A stretch of DNA of 41,853 nt, from assembly GCA_964459165.1 (NCBI GenBank), contig CAYWKM010000006.1, forward strand, positions 1 to 41,853, in the 5' to 3' direction. The DNA comes from RGIG4074 sp964459165 (GTDB lineage: Bacteria > Bacillota > Clostridia > Christensenellales > Borkfalkiaceae). A model generated the notes under the pieces. The model ran no database searches. It was given only the letters and a program-made list of their open reading frames with translations, and was not told the DNA's origin. The position numbers were made by a program, and so were the translations under genes. This document shows, piece after piece, positions 24,048 to 33,066 of the stretch (the stretch's first letter is position 1; every line of letters starts with the position of its first letter).

Positions 24048-25226
24048 TCAATATATTTTAAATATTTTTACGATTCCCCTCGCTATTTTATACAGGGGAT
24101 TCTCTAATTTCTTCTTTACGCTTTTCAGCTCTCTGCGAATTTGAATATGCTGCGGGCAGCGCTTTTCGCACCTGCCGCACGATACGCAATTCGACGCTGC
24201 GGAGGAATCCCTGCGCATGGCGGTACACATGAAATACTCGGAGAGTCCCGTAAAAAAGCCGTCGCTGTAAACATGGTTATAGGCGGAGAACGCGCCCGGA
24301 ATATCCACGTTTTTCGGGCAGGGCATACAATAGCGACAGCCCGTACAATTTACTTTCGTCTTGGCGTTGATTTCTTGAATGACCTTCGCGTAGAGCTCCG
24401 CTTCCTCCGAGCCTAATTCGTCCGCCGCCGACGACGAAGCGGCGCGGACGTTTTCCTTCACCATATCGACGGAATTCATGCCGGATAAGACGCAGGTAAC
24501 CTGCTTTTGATTCCACAGCCATTTCAATCCCCACTCGGCGGGACTTCTTTTGACGGGATAATCGTCGAAAATCTTCTTTGCCGAAGGGGGAAGCTGATTG
24601 GCGAGCTTTCCGCCGCGAAGCCCTTCCATGACGATCACCGGAAGACCTTTTTCGTTTGCGTACATCAGTCCTTTTCTGCCCGCCTGCGAATTTTCATCCA
24701 AATAGTTATATTGAATCTGACAAAAATCCCAGTCGTATGCGTCCAGAAGCTCGATAAATTTATCGGCGTTTCCGTGATAGGAAAAACCGACCTGTCGAAT
24801 TTGTCCCTTCTCTTTTTTCGACCGAATCCACTCCTCGACGCCGAGCGCTTTCAGCTTTTCCCACGTCTTCACGTCGGTAAGCATGTGCATCAGATAGTAA
24901 TCCACATGATCCGTCCTCAAACGTTTAAGCTGTTCGGAAAAGTATTTTTCGATACTGTCCGCATTCTTGACGAGATAGTGCGGAAGCTTCGTCGCGATAG
25001 ATACCTCGTCGCGCAACCCGTTTCTTTCGAGAATTTCGCCGAGGGCGGCTTCGCTCCCCGGATACACATAAGCGGTATCGAAATAATTTACGCCCGAACG
25101 AATCGCTTCGAGAATTTCCTCTTCCGCCTTTTTTACGTTTATTTTCCCCGCCGAAGAGGTAAAGCGCATACAGCCGTAGCCGAGAATGGAAATTCGGTTT
25201 CCGTATCTGTCCGTTCGATAATTCAT
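24048..25226 (-). CDS. Aldo/keto reductase with C-terminal 2x[4Fe-4S] ferredoxin domain
   Basis: 392 residues. The N-terminal 280 form an AKR barrel with the catalytic Asp and Tyr (NYFDTAYVYPGSE), Lys (IATKLPHY) and His (YYLMHML). The C-terminus has two cluster motifs, CTGCRYCMPCPKNVDIP and CVSCGRCEKRCP. Such fusions are common in anaerobes and imply electron transfer from ferredoxin rather than plain NADPH use; substrate unknown. Overlaps ribF by ATGA. Confidence 0.93.
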   Translation of the reverse strand: MNYRTDRYGNRISILGYGCMRFTSSAGKINVKKAEEEILEAIRSGVNYFDTAYVYPGSEAALGEILERNGLRDEVSIATKLPHYLVKNADSIEKYFSEQLKRLRTDHVDYYLMHMLTDVKTWEKLKALGVEEWIRSKKEKGQIRQVGFSYHGNADKFIELLDAYDWDFCQIQYNYLDENSQAGRKGLMYANEKGLPVIVMEGLRGGKLANQLPPSAKKIFDDYPVKRSPAEWGLKWLWNQKQVTCVLSGMNSVDMVKENVRAASSSAADELGSEEAELYAKVIQEINAKTKVNCTGCRYCMPCPKNVDIPGAFSAYNHVYSDGFFTGLSEYFMCTAMRRDSSAASNCVSCGRCEKRCPQHIQIRRELKSVKKKLENPLYKIARGIVKIFKIY

Positions 25227-26101
25227 ATTCGTCCGCTCCTCACCTTTTCTATATCCTCGGAAAGTTGAGCGATTAGCTCCTCCCTTCCGGAGAATTTTCT
25301 GATATCTCTGATCTTCGCGTCGAAATATACGCGCAACCTTTTCCCGTACAGATCGCCGGAAAATCCGTCGATATACGTTTCGACAAGCTTATACGGTATA
25401 TCGAAAGTAGGACATTTTCCGTAATTGGCGACGCCGCGGTATTTCTTCCCGCCGATGAATACGCTGACGGCGTAAACCGCGTCCTGTATCGGCGTCTTGT
25501 TTTCGGGATAAATCATATTCGCCGTAGGGAACCCCATGCCTTTGCCCACGTGTCTGCCGTGTATCACCTCTCCCGTGACGCAAAAGGGAGTAGCGAGGAT
25601 GCGGTTGGCCTCCCCGACCTTCCCCTCTTTCAGCAATTCCTTTATCGTCGTCGTGCTGATCTTTCTGCCGTTGTCGTCTATCCTGATATCCTCGTCGAAT
25701 ACGAGAATTCCCGTCCTTTCGCGCAAGAAGGCGGGCGTGCCGAAAGCCCCCTTGCCGAAACGAAAATCCTTGCCGCAGACGAACGCCTTTACGTTGAACC
25801 GTTCGGTGATCAGAGAGACGAACGCTTCCGCCGAGGTGTTTTTAAATTCCTCGGAAAATTCCGTTTCGAGGACAAACGAAACGCCGAGCCGTTCGAAAAT
25901 CTCCTCCCGTTCTTCCATCGTAAAGAGACTGCTCGACGATTTCGCTCCGTTGATGGTCATTATGCCGATCGGAAGATAAAATTCCTTTGCCCTTTCAATC
26001 AGTTTTTTATGCCCGCAATGGACGCCGTCAAAGCCTCCCAGCAAAAACGCGCAAGGAGCTTGAAAGACGGTTTCGTCGGATAAGAGATATTTTTTCAACA
26101 T
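25223..26101 (-). CDS. ribF: Bifunctional riboflavin kinase / FAD synthetase
   Basis: Makes FMN then FAD. 292 residues: N-terminal adenylyltransferase domain with GGFDGVHCGHKKLIERA (HxGH-type), and C-terminal flavokinase domain with RHVGKGMGFPTANM. Overlaps truB by 7 bases, the standard Firmicute pair. Confidence 0.96.
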   Translation of the reverse strand: MLKKYLLSDETVFQAPCAFLLGGFDGVHCGHKKLIERAKEFYLPIGIMTINGAKSSSSLFTMEEREEIFERLGVSFVLETEFSEEFKNTSAEAFVSLITERFNVKAFVCGKDFRFGKGAFGTPAFLRERTGILVFDEDIRIDDNGRKISTTTIKELLKEGKVGEANRILATPFCVTGEVIHGRHVGKGMGFPTANMIYPENKTPIQDAVYAVSVFIGGKKYRGVANYGKCPTFDIPYKLVETYIDGFSGDLYGKRLRVYFDAKIRDIRKFSGREELIAQLSEDIEKVRSGRI

Positions 26102-26931
26102 AATTTCTTCTTCATCCTCGCTTCTCCCGCCCTTACCTCCGCAACGCCGTAGAAGCCGTTCTCGTCATAAATTTTATAAAGCCCGTCCTTTTCTTCGCTC
26201 TTTACGGGCAAGCCGTGAAAAATGCGAGGATCCTTCCAGTCGAGAGAGGGGAAGGGAAGAACCTCTTCGGTCGGAATAATAAAATTTTCTATATTTTCCT
26301 CCGTCAGCGTCTCCGCGCCGACGGCGTTTTCAATGGTGAAAATTCCGCTTTTGGTGCGGGTAAGCCCGCTCATGATCGCTTGCGTGCCGAGCGATTCCCC
26401 CAAATCGCGCGCGATTGAACGGATATACGTCCCGCCGCCGCATTCGATCCGAAAGGAGAACGTATCCTCTCCGTCCTGAGAGAGCAGCTCTATCCTATCG
26501 ATGAAAACCTTCTTCGGAGGAAGCTCGAACGGCTTTCCCTCTCTTGCGAGCCGATATCCTCTCTTGCCGTTTACGCTTTTCGCGCTGTATTTAGGAGGAA
26601 TCTGCATCACCTCGCCGCAGAGAAAAGGAATCGCTTCCTCTATTTCGGAAAGGCAAGGAATCCTGCCCTCCTTCCTCACTTCCCCTTCCGTATCGAGCGT
26701 ATCGCTCGTGCAACCGAAGGTAAACTGTGCGATATAGGTCTTTTTCTTTTCAAGAAAATAATCGAAGAGGCGCGAGGCGTTGCCTATTCCGACGGGCAGA
26801 ACGCCGTTTGCGAGAGGATCGAGCGTGCCCATATGCCCGCAGGGCGTACGGACGAGCCTTTTGACGCGATTGACCGCCGCGGAAGAAAACATTCCCGACG
26901 GTTTATTGATATTGATAAATCCCGTTTTCAT
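26095..26931 (-). CDS. truB: tRNA pseudouridine(55) synthase
   Basis: Makes pseudouridine 55 in the T-loop of tRNAs. 278 residues. The catalytic Asp lies in GHMGTLDPLANGVLPVG. GFININKPSGM at the start and KYSAKSVNGKRGYRLAREG are conserved. The region around its start codon and the preceding nrnA tail is tandemly duplicated (80-bp unit), and its first ten codons recur in a decayed copy ending at the assembly gap. No clear ribosome site; probably coupled to nrnA translation. Confidence 0.95.
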   Translation of the reverse strand: MKTGFININKPSGMFSSAAVNRVKRLVRTPCGHMGTLDPLANGVLPVGIGNASRLFDYFLEKKKTYIAQFTFGCTSDTLDTEGEVRKEGRIPCLSEIEEAIPFLCGEVMQIPPKYSAKSVNGKRGYRLAREGKPFELPPKKVFIDRIELLSQDGEDTFSFRIECGGGTYIRSIARDLGESLGTQAIMSGLTRTKSGIFTIENAVGAETLTEENIENFIIPTEEVLPFPSLDWKDPRIFHGLPVKSEEKDGLYKIYDENGFYGVAEVRAGEARMKKKLC

Positions 26932-27167
26932 GTCACTAAAAATATTGCGATACGGTATAGGTCATTCGATCGATAATACCCTTTATCGATATCGGTAAAT
27001 CCTATTTTCCNNNNNNNNNNNNNNNNNNNNNNNNNNNNNNNNNNNNNNNNNNNNNNNNNNNNNNNNNNNNNNNNNNNNNNNNNNNNNNNNNNNNNNNNNN
27101 NNNNNNNNNNATTTTCCGATCACTCTAAATACTGCGATACGGTATAGGTCATTCGATCGATAATATC
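26901..27167. repeat. Diverged 80-bp tandem duplication of the nrnA/truB junction, split by the assembly gap
   Basis: Unit 1 is 26901-26980. Unit 2 is 26981-27010 continued after the Ns at 27118-27167. The units match at roughly 67 of 80 positions, including a 33-base identical block (26946-26978 and 27133-27165). Unit 2 contains a decayed truB start (ATG replaced by CGG) directly after the intact nrnA stop, and unit 1 contains a short nrnA 3' tail directly before the real truB start. The register is kept if the contig ends, which share ATTTTCC, are joined with no gap. Confidence 0.8.
27011..27110. other. Assembly gap (100 N)
   Basis: Exactly 100 N, the usual placeholder for unknown size. 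Contig ends share a 7-base overlap and lie in the same tandem repeat, so the true gap may be zero or negative. Confidence 0.98.
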
Positions 27168-28082
27168 TTCGATATCGCCGAACATCATACAGCCGCTGGC
27201 AAGAATGTGCCCGCCCCCGCCGTACACGCCGGCGACGGCGTTTACATTGACGCTGCCCTTGGAACGCAAAGAAACTTTGAATTGCCCCTTTCTGCTCTCC
27301 ATGAAAGCGACGGAGACTTCCACGCTCTCGATCGTCAAGGGAAAATCGACGAAGCCTTCGGTATCTTCCTGCTTGGCTTCGAACGCCTGCATATCCTCCT
27401 TCTTCACGACGATCATAGCGAGCCTGTCTTCGAGCGCGAAACGGATATGATCCATCGTATGTCCGTAGAGCAGGGCGCGGCGTTTCTTCTGCTTTTTAAA
27501 GATATTGTAATTGATTCCGCTCGCGTCGGCGCCGTGCGCGGACAACAACGCAGCGCATTCAAAGGTATGCGCGTTGACGTCGCTGTGGGAAAAGTTCCCC
27601 GAATCGGTAAGCAATCCGAGCATGAGAAGGTTCGCCATGGCGGGCGTTATCCGAACGCCGAGGAGCTTAACGAGCTCCACCATGTTTTCACAGTTGGCAG
27701 AACAGCCGTTTACATAATTGTACTTGGCGAATTTGGTATTGGATATATGATGATCGATATTGATCGTGATTTTCTTGCTTTTTGCCGAAAGAAAGACGTC
27801 CGTCATGGCGCCCAAACGAAATTCGTCGGCGCTGTCTACGCAAATGTACGCGGAGTAATCGTGTTCCGGACGCTTTTTGATAACTTTTACTTCCTCGAAA
27901 TAATAAAATTTTTCGGGTATGTCGCTTTCATCGACGACTTCGCAGGGAATATTCAACTGACGAAGAGCCAAAAAGAGCGACGCTGCGCTGCCGATCGCGT
28001 CCCCGTCGGGGCGCATATGGGTAAAAACGACGGCGCTGTCTATGCCTTTGATAATATCTGCAATTTCCTGTAAGGTCTGCAT
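27120..28082 (-). CDS. nrnA: NrnA-type bifunctional oligoribonuclease / pAp phosphatase (DHH-DHHA1)
   Basis: Degrades nano-RNAs and 3'-phosphoadenosine-5'-phosphate. 320 residues. DHH domain: HMRPDGDAIGS, ICVDSADE and NIDHHISN, with LLTDSGNFSHS; DHHA1 domain with the substrate motif VYGGGGHILASG. Sits between rbfA and truB as in many Clostridia. Its last 15 codons are repeated on the other side of the gap. Confidence 0.95.
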   Translation of the reverse strand: MQTLQEIADIIKGIDSAVVFTHMRPDGDAIGSAASLFLALRQLNIPCEVVDESDIPEKFYYFEEVKVIKKRPEHDYSAYICVDSADEFRLGAMTDVFLSAKSKKITINIDHHISNTKFAKYNYVNGCSANCENMVELVKLLGVRITPAMANLLMLGLLTDSGNFSHSDVNAHTFECAALLSAHGADASGINYNIFKKQKKRRALLYGHTMDHIRFALEDRLAMIVVKKEDMQAFEAKQEDTEGFVDFPLTIESVEVSVAFMESRKGQFKVSLRSKGSVNVNAVAGVYGGGGHILASGCMMFGDIEDIIDRMTYTVSQYLE

Positions 28083-28129
28083 AGCGAATCCTCTCTATGA
28101 AAAAATGATGGGAAAGAAAGCATATTTAT

Positions 28130-28156
28130 ATGCAGCCGTTTTCTCTACGGCTGCAT
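28130..28156 (-). other. Stem-loop between rbfA and nrnA
   Basis: Ten-base perfect arms (ATGCAGCCGT with ACGGCTGCAT) and a short loop, but no T-run after it, so more likely an RNA processing or stability element than a terminator. Confidence 0.5.
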
Positions 28157-28161
28157 GACGG

Positions 28162-28551
28162 TTATTCTTCTTTTTCGGACGACGGATGGGTATTTTCTTC
28201 CTCTTTATGGACGGAGGACAAAAGTCGATCCATTTTTGAGCCGTATTCCATGCTGCCGTCCCAATAAAAGGTCAGGGAAGGAATCGTCCGAATGCGCATC
28301 CTCTGCGCGAGACAATGACGAATAAAGCCCGCATTGTCGGAAATGACGGAAAAGCTCTCTTCCCTCTGTTCCTCGCTTCCGTAAATACTGATATAGATCT
28401 TTGCGGTTTTCAGGTCGGGCGCGATATCCGCTTCGGTCACGCTGATGACGCCCGAGAGAGAAGGCTCTCTGTCTTTTAAATCTCTCGATATGACGGCAGA
28501 AATCTCTTTTTGAAATTCTCCGTTCAACCTTGACGTACGGGAAATCTTCAT
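28162..28551 (-). CDS. rbfA: Ribosome-binding factor A
   Basis: 129 residues from ATG 28551, which overlaps the infB stop as ATGA. A KH-like fold assisting 16S rRNA 5'-end maturation: SRLNGEFQKEISAVISRDLKD at the start (first helix) and RIRTIPSLTFYWDGSMEYG. C-terminal tail is acidic and disordered. The open frame upstream of 28551 is a shadow of infB. Confidence 0.95.
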   Translation of the reverse strand: MKISRTSRLNGEFQKEISAVISRDLKDREPSLSGVISVTEADIAPDLKTAKIYISIYGSEEQREESFSVISDNAGFIRHCLAQRMRIRTIPSLTFYWDGSMEYGSKMDRLLSSVHKEEENTHPSSEKEE

Positions 28552-31256
28552 ACCTGAGGCGCCTCTTGCATGATATAGCACTCGATGACGTCGCCCACGC
28601 GAATTTCGTTGAACCCGTCGATGGCGCAGCCGCACTCGAAGCCGAACGCGACTTCCTTCACTTCGTCCTTGAACCGTTTCAACGTCTTGACGTTTCCCTC
28701 GACGATCATGATGTTTTCGCGGTAAATTCTGAGCTTTCCGCCGCGAACGATCTTGCCTTCGGTCACATAACATCCCGCGACGAGACCGACGTTCGTGATG
28801 TTGAAGGTCTGGCGGACTTCGCACTTGCCCATGTAAACTTCCCGGAACTTAGGCGAAAGCATACCCTTTAACGCTGCGGTCATATCGTCGATGAGCTCAT
28901 AGATGATACGGTACATTCTCACGTCTACCTTGCTGCTCTCGGCGAGGGCCTTCGCCTTGGTATCGGGACGAACGTTAAAGCCGATGACGATGGCGTTCGC
29001 GCTGTCGGCGAGCATGATATCGCTCTCGTTGATTGCGCCCGCCGCAGAATGAATCACCTTCACGTTGACTTCCTCGTTGGAAAGCTTTAAAAGGGAAGTC
29101 GTAACCGCTTCCGCGCTGCCCTGCACGTCGGCTTTTACGATGAGATTGAGCGTCTTCATCTTTCCTTCGGCGACCTGAGCGAACACGTCGTCGAGCGTCA
29201 CCTTGCTCTGCGTATGGATCATGCTCTCTCTGAGCCGCGTCTCTCTCTCTTCGAGAACCTGCTTCATGAGAGATTGCTCCACGGCGAATATCGAATCGCC
29301 GGAAGAGGGAACCTCCTCGAGTCCGAGGACGTTTACCGCCATGGAAGGGCCCGCTTCCTTTACCGAGCGGTTCTTATCGTCGAACATGGCGCGAACGCGA
29401 CCCATCGTGGTGCCGGAGATAATGTTGTCGCCCGTACGAAGAGTGCCGTTCTGAATGATGACGGAAGCCACGGGACCCTTGCCCTTGTCAAGCTTCGCTT
29501 CGATAATGACGCCCTTAGCCATACGATTGGGATTAGCTTTGAGCTCCAGCATTTCCGCGACGAGAGAAATATTTTCGAGAAGATTGTCGATCCCCTCGCC
29601 CGTCTTTGCCGAAACGGGTACGATGATCGTATCTCCGCCCCATTCTTCGGGAACGAGGTTCTGTTCGAGCAATCCTTGCTTTACTTTATCGGGATCGATA
29701 TTGGGCTTGTCGATCTTATTCATGGCGACGATAATAGGTACGTTCGCCGCCTTTGCATGGTTGATCGCCTCTACCGTTTGCGGCATGATCCCGTCGTCCG
29801 CCGCCACGACGAGCACGACGATATCGGTAACCTTCGCGCCCCTTGCGCGCATGGCGGTGAACGCCGCGTGTCCCGGCGTATCGATAAAGGTGATCTGCTT
29901 GCCGTTCGCCGTTACCGTGTACGCGCCGATATTCTGCGTGATGCCGCCCGCTTCGCCGGCTGTGACGTTGGAATTTCTGATTCTGTCGAGGAGGGAAGTC
30001 TTGCCGTGATCGACGTGACCCATAACGGTTACGACGGGCGCGCGCGAAATGAGATTTTCTTCGTTCGCCTCTGCGGAGTCGTGCGCCTCGGTAAGAATAT
30101 CCTCCGCCGTCTTTTCCGGCTTGTATTCGAGATCGATTCCCAATTCCATCGCGATTTCGAGCGCGGCGTCATAGTCGATGGAATCGTTTACCGTCTTATC
30201 CATGACGCCCTGTTTAAAGAGCTTCTTCACGATTTCGACGGCGGTGACTCCGAGTTTCTCCGAAAGCGTCTTAATGGGGATATCCTTCGTCGTCACGACC
30301 GCATGGTCGATCTTGATGGCGGAGACCTCCTTTCTCTTATCCTTTTTGGAAGGGCGGGCCTTTCTGTAACCCGTCTTATCTTCGTCGAAGTCGTCGATAT
30401 CGAGCCCCTCCTGCTTCAGCATGGCGCGCTTGTTCATCGGCTTCTTCTCGACGAAGGTCTTCTCCGGCTTTTTCTTCTTATCCGGACCGAAGCTCTTGGA
30501 ATCCTTAGGGAGGACGGTATCGGCGGACGTCTGACCCGCGCCGAGCGTTCCGGCGGATCTCATGCCCTGAGGACGAATCGGTCTGCCGTCTTTATCGTAT
30601 TGACGGGGCGCAAAGCTCCTTTCCCCCTGCGCGCGGACTCCCGAGACAGGCTTGCCGTCTTTCCCGTATTGACGGGGCGCAAAGCTCCTTTCCCCCTGCG
30701 CGCGGTTCCCTGCGGCGGGTCTGCCGTCTCTATCGTATTGGCGAGGCGCAAAGCTCCTTTCCCCCTGTCCGCTTCTGCCGCCCGCGTTCCTGCCGCTGCG
30801 GTCGTTCCGACGCGGATCGTTCTGCGCGCGGCGAACGGGAGAAAATTCCGTCTCGGAAAGAGGCGTATAACTATACATTTTAAGCTCCGGCCGGGCGGGT
30901 TTTTCCTCCGAAACGGTTTCCCTGAGTTCCGGTTTTTCTTCCGGCTTTTCTTCCGGCTTTTGCTCCGGTTCCTCTGCGGGAGCATTATCGACTGCGGCGG
31001 GAACGGGAGAAGCTTCCTTTTCCGATTGCTCTTCCGATTCCTTTTCCGCGCGGAGTCTGGCTCGTTCCTCTTCCTCCGCTTTGACCGCTTCTTCCGCCTT
31101 GCGGGCTTTTACTTCGGCCTCTTTGTCCGATAATTTTTTCAAAATATCTGAAAGCTTTCTCTCGGTATTGCTGATTTCTTTTTGGAGAGCGGGAATCCCC
31201 GTTTCGCTTAAAAGTTCACCGATCCTTTCAATATTCTCATAGTTGTTTCTTGCCAT
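28548..31256 (-). CDS. infB: Translation initiation factor IF-2
   Basis: Places fMet-tRNA on the 30S subunit. 902 residues. A charged coiled N-terminus (1-110) and a long disordered linker hold three tandem 23-residue repeats around QGERSFAPRQY. The second IF2_N-type domain is near 320-380. The G domain has GHVDHGKTS (about 413-421), DTPGHAAF and NKIDKPNI; domains II-IV follow, ending with the conserved FNEIRVGDVIE. Starts 3 bases after the L7Ae-like gene. Confidence 0.98.
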   Translation of the reverse strand: MARNNYENIERIGELLSETGIPALQKEISNTERKLSDILKKLSDKEAEVKARKAEEAVKAEEEERARLRAEKESEEQSEKEASPVPAAVDNAPAEEPEQKPEEKPEEKPELRETVSEEKPARPELKMYSYTPLSETEFSPVRRAQNDPRRNDRSGRNAGGRSGQGERSFAPRQYDRDGRPAAGNRAQGERSFAPRQYGKDGKPVSGVRAQGERSFAPRQYDKDGRPIRPQGMRSAGTLGAGQTSADTVLPKDSKSFGPDKKKKPEKTFVEKKPMNKRAMLKQEGLDIDDFDEDKTGYRKARPSKKDKRKEVSAIKIDHAVVTTKDIPIKTLSEKLGVTAVEIVKKLFKQGVMDKTVNDSIDYDAALEIAMELGIDLEYKPEKTAEDILTEAHDSAEANEENLISRAPVVTVMGHVDHGKTSLLDRIRNSNVTAGEAGGITQNIGAYTVTANGKQITFIDTPGHAAFTAMRARGAKVTDIVVLVVAADDGIMPQTVEAINHAKAANVPIIVAMNKIDKPNIDPDKVKQGLLEQNLVPEEWGGDTIIVPVSAKTGEGIDNLLENISLVAEMLELKANPNRMAKGVIIEAKLDKGKGPVASVIIQNGTLRTGDNIISGTTMGRVRAMFDDKNRSVKEAGPSMAVNVLGLEEVPSSGDSIFAVEQSLMKQVLEERETRLRESMIHTQSKVTLDDVFAQVAEGKMKTLNLIVKADVQGSAEAVTTSLLKLSNEEVNVKVIHSAAGAINESDIMLADSANAIVIGFNVRPDTKAKALAESSKVDVRMYRIIYELIDDMTAALKGMLSPKFREVYMGKCEVRQTFNITNVGLVAGCYVTEGKIVRGGKLRIYRENIMIVEGNVKTLKRFKDEVKEVAFGFECGCAIDGFNEIRVGDVIECYIMQEAPQV
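30582..30790. repeat. Three 69-bp tandem repeats inside infB
   Basis: In-frame units with a 69-base period (equivalent points at 30585, 30654 and 30723), each coding for 23 residues of the type QGERSFAPRQY-D/G-KDGRP. Located in the linker before the G domain. Confidence 0.9.
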
Positions 31257-31259
31257 ATT

Positions 31260-31595
31260 TTATTCCTTTTCCTCCCAAGGATAAATTCTGAAATCGTTAT
31301 CGCCGAGCGCGCTTGTTAAAACGGCTTCGCTCAGACTTTTATCCGTAAGCGCTATCAATTTACAATTCTCTCTGTGTACGAGTTCGCTCAGCGCGATACT
31401 CCGCGTCTTCATTAAGGCGCATTGAAACCTTTCTTGCAACTTCAACGCGACCTTATACGAATTTTCCGATAAATCGCATGAAACGACCAAAAGATATACT
31501 CCCTTTTTTTTCCGCTCGGCGGCGTCGACGCCGAAAATGATTTTTCCCGAGCGGATCGAAAAGCCGATAAATGTTTCAACCTTGCTTTGCGACAC
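31260..31595 (-). CDS. L7Ae/L30e-type RNA-binding protein (YlxQ-like)
   Basis: 111 residues with the L7Ae fold: GFSIRSGKIIFGVDA, VYLLVVSCDLSENS and the SELVHRENCKLIAL segment. Family members bind kink-turn RNA; the one in the nusA-infB operon is dispensable and of uncertain role. Overlaps rnpM by 20 bases. Confidence 0.9.
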   Translation of the reverse strand: MSQSKVETFIGFSIRSGKIIFGVDAAERKKKGVYLLVVSCDLSENSYKVALKLQERFQCALMKTRSIALSELVHRENCKLIALTDKSLSEAVLTSALGDNDFRIYPWEEKE

Positions 31596-31854
31596 CGAAT
31601 TCCTCCTCGATCCTGTCGTAAACGGACGAGTCGATTTCGCAGGAAAACGTCTTATTCAGCAACCGCTGTTTTCTGAGTTTTTTTATGCATTCGCCGTCGT
31701 TGCATATATACGCGCCGCGGCCGGAAGCCTTGCCGGAAAAATCAATGCCGACCGTCCCCTCTTTGCTGCGGACGATACGAAGCATGCTGCCCTTTTCTTT
31801 CATTTCACGGCAGGCGATACACATCCTGAGCGGTATCTTTTTCGTCTTTGCCAT
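31576..31854 (-). CDS. rnpM: YlxR-family RNA-binding protein RnpM
   Basis: 92 residues. RMCIACREMKEK and GRGAYICNDGECIKK are the two hallmark segments. In Bacillus the protein binds RNase P RNA and modulates it. Three bases after nusA, overlapping the L7Ae-like gene. Confidence 0.94.
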   Translation of the reverse strand: MAKTKKIPLRMCIACREMKEKGSMLRIVRSKEGTVGIDFSGKASGRGAYICNDGECIKKLRKQRLLNKTFSCEIDSSVYDRIEEEFGVAKQG

Positions 31855-31857
31855 CGA

Positions 31858-32958
31858 TTATTCCTCTTGCTTTTCCTCTTCCTCTCTTTCTTCAAGCTCG
31901 GGATAAAGCTTTGCTGCGGCGGTCTGACTCTTCACGTCTATCTTCCAGCCGGTGAGGCGAGCCGCGAGGCGAGCGTTCTGACCGTCTCTGCCGATTGCGA
32001 GCGAAAGCTTGTCGTCGGGAACGACCGCCATGGCGGTCTTTTCTCCGGACAGCTGAGTTACGGAAACGACCGTCGCGGGAGAAAGGGCTTTGGAAATAAA
32101 TTCGAGCGCGTTCTCGCTCCAAAGAATGACGTCTACCTTCTCGCCGCCGAGCTCTTTGACGACCGCGTTTACCCTCGCGCCCTTTGCGCCGACGCACGCG
32201 CCGACGGCGTCGATGCGGGGATCTTCGGAATAGATCGCCATCTTCGTTCGACTGCCCGCCTCGCGGGAAATTTCCTTTACGATGACGGATCCCGACTTGA
32301 TTTCCGGAACCTGCTCTTCAAACAGCCTCTTCACGAGTCCGGGAGCGGCGCGGGAAACGAGAATCTGCGCGTTCCTTCCGCCGTTTTTGACCCTTTTTAC
32401 ATATACCTTTATATTGTCGCCCACGGCGTATTTTTCTCCGGGAACCTGATCGGCGGGAAGCATGAGCCCTTCGATCTGCTCCTTGCCGATTTCGACGTAA
32501 ACGCATCTTCTCGCGTCGATCTTTCTCACGACGCCTTCCATAAGCTCCCCTTCTTTATCGGAAAACTCGTTCAGCGTATTGTCCCTCTCCGTCTCATGGA
32601 GCTTTTGGAGAATGACCTGCTTCGCCGTCTGCGCCGCGATTCTCCCGAAATCCTTAGGAATAAATTCTTCGACGATGACGTCGCCCGCCTTGCTTCCCTC
32701 TTTGACGAGCTGCGCGTCTTCCTCCGAAATTTCACTGCCCTTATCCGTCACTTCGGCTACGACCTTTCGGATATTGAAACAGCGGATCGATTCGGTTGCG
32801 GGATCGAGCTTCACCTCGACTTCGCCGTTTCCCCCGACAAACTGTTTTTTATACGCCGACGCGAGCGCGTTTTGAAGCGTCTCGATAAAAAGCTCTTCGC
32901 TGATGCCCTTTTCTCTTTCCAAGTCGGCGAGCGCCGAAAAGAATTCATGATTTATCAT
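31858..32958 (-). CDS. nusA: Transcription termination/antitermination protein NusA
   Basis: 366 residues. N-terminal RNAP-binding domain (FFSALADLEREKGISEELF), S1 domain around 135-200, then two KH domains with VGACVGAKGARVNAVVKELG and LAIGRDGQNARLAARLTGW. No C-terminal acidic repeats as in Proteobacteria; ends with a short Glu-rich tail. Ribosome site AAGGAGAT. Confidence 0.98.
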   Translation of the reverse strand: MINHEFFSALADLEREKGISEELFIETLQNALASAYKKQFVGGNGEVEVKLDPATESIRCFNIRKVVAEVTDKGSEISEEDAQLVKEGSKAGDVIVEEFIPKDFGRIAAQTAKQVILQKLHETERDNTLNEFSDKEGELMEGVVRKIDARRCVYVEIGKEQIEGLMLPADQVPGEKYAVGDNIKVYVKRVKNGGRNAQILVSRAAPGLVKRLFEEQVPEIKSGSVIVKEISREAGSRTKMAIYSEDPRIDAVGACVGAKGARVNAVVKELGGEKVDVILWSENALEFISKALSPATVVSVTQLSGEKTAMAVVPDDKLSLAIGRDGQNARLAARLTGWKIDVKSQTAAAKLYPELEEREEEEKQEE

Positions 32959-33066
32959 CTCTATCTCCTTGATCCGCTCCTTTAAAGCGGCGTTTTTCGT
33001 ATTTTTTCAGCGGTCGTCCGCCGTTGCTCCCTCATTTTTTTCCGTCGCGGAAAGCCCGTCTGCAAT

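Noticed and set aside
27011..27110. Gap as a hidden mobile element insertion
   Set aside because: Both flanks are parts of the same nrnA/truB tandem repeat and stay in register when joined, so no insertion is needed.
30582..30790. Regular repeats considered as a CRISPR array
   Set aside because: In-frame 69-bp coding repeats in infB with no variable spacers.
29214..31133. 639-codon open frame on the plus strand
   Set aside because: Fully antisense to infB, Arg/Leu/Phe-rich composition typical of the reverse complement of this genome's codon usage, no ribosome site or recognisable motif.
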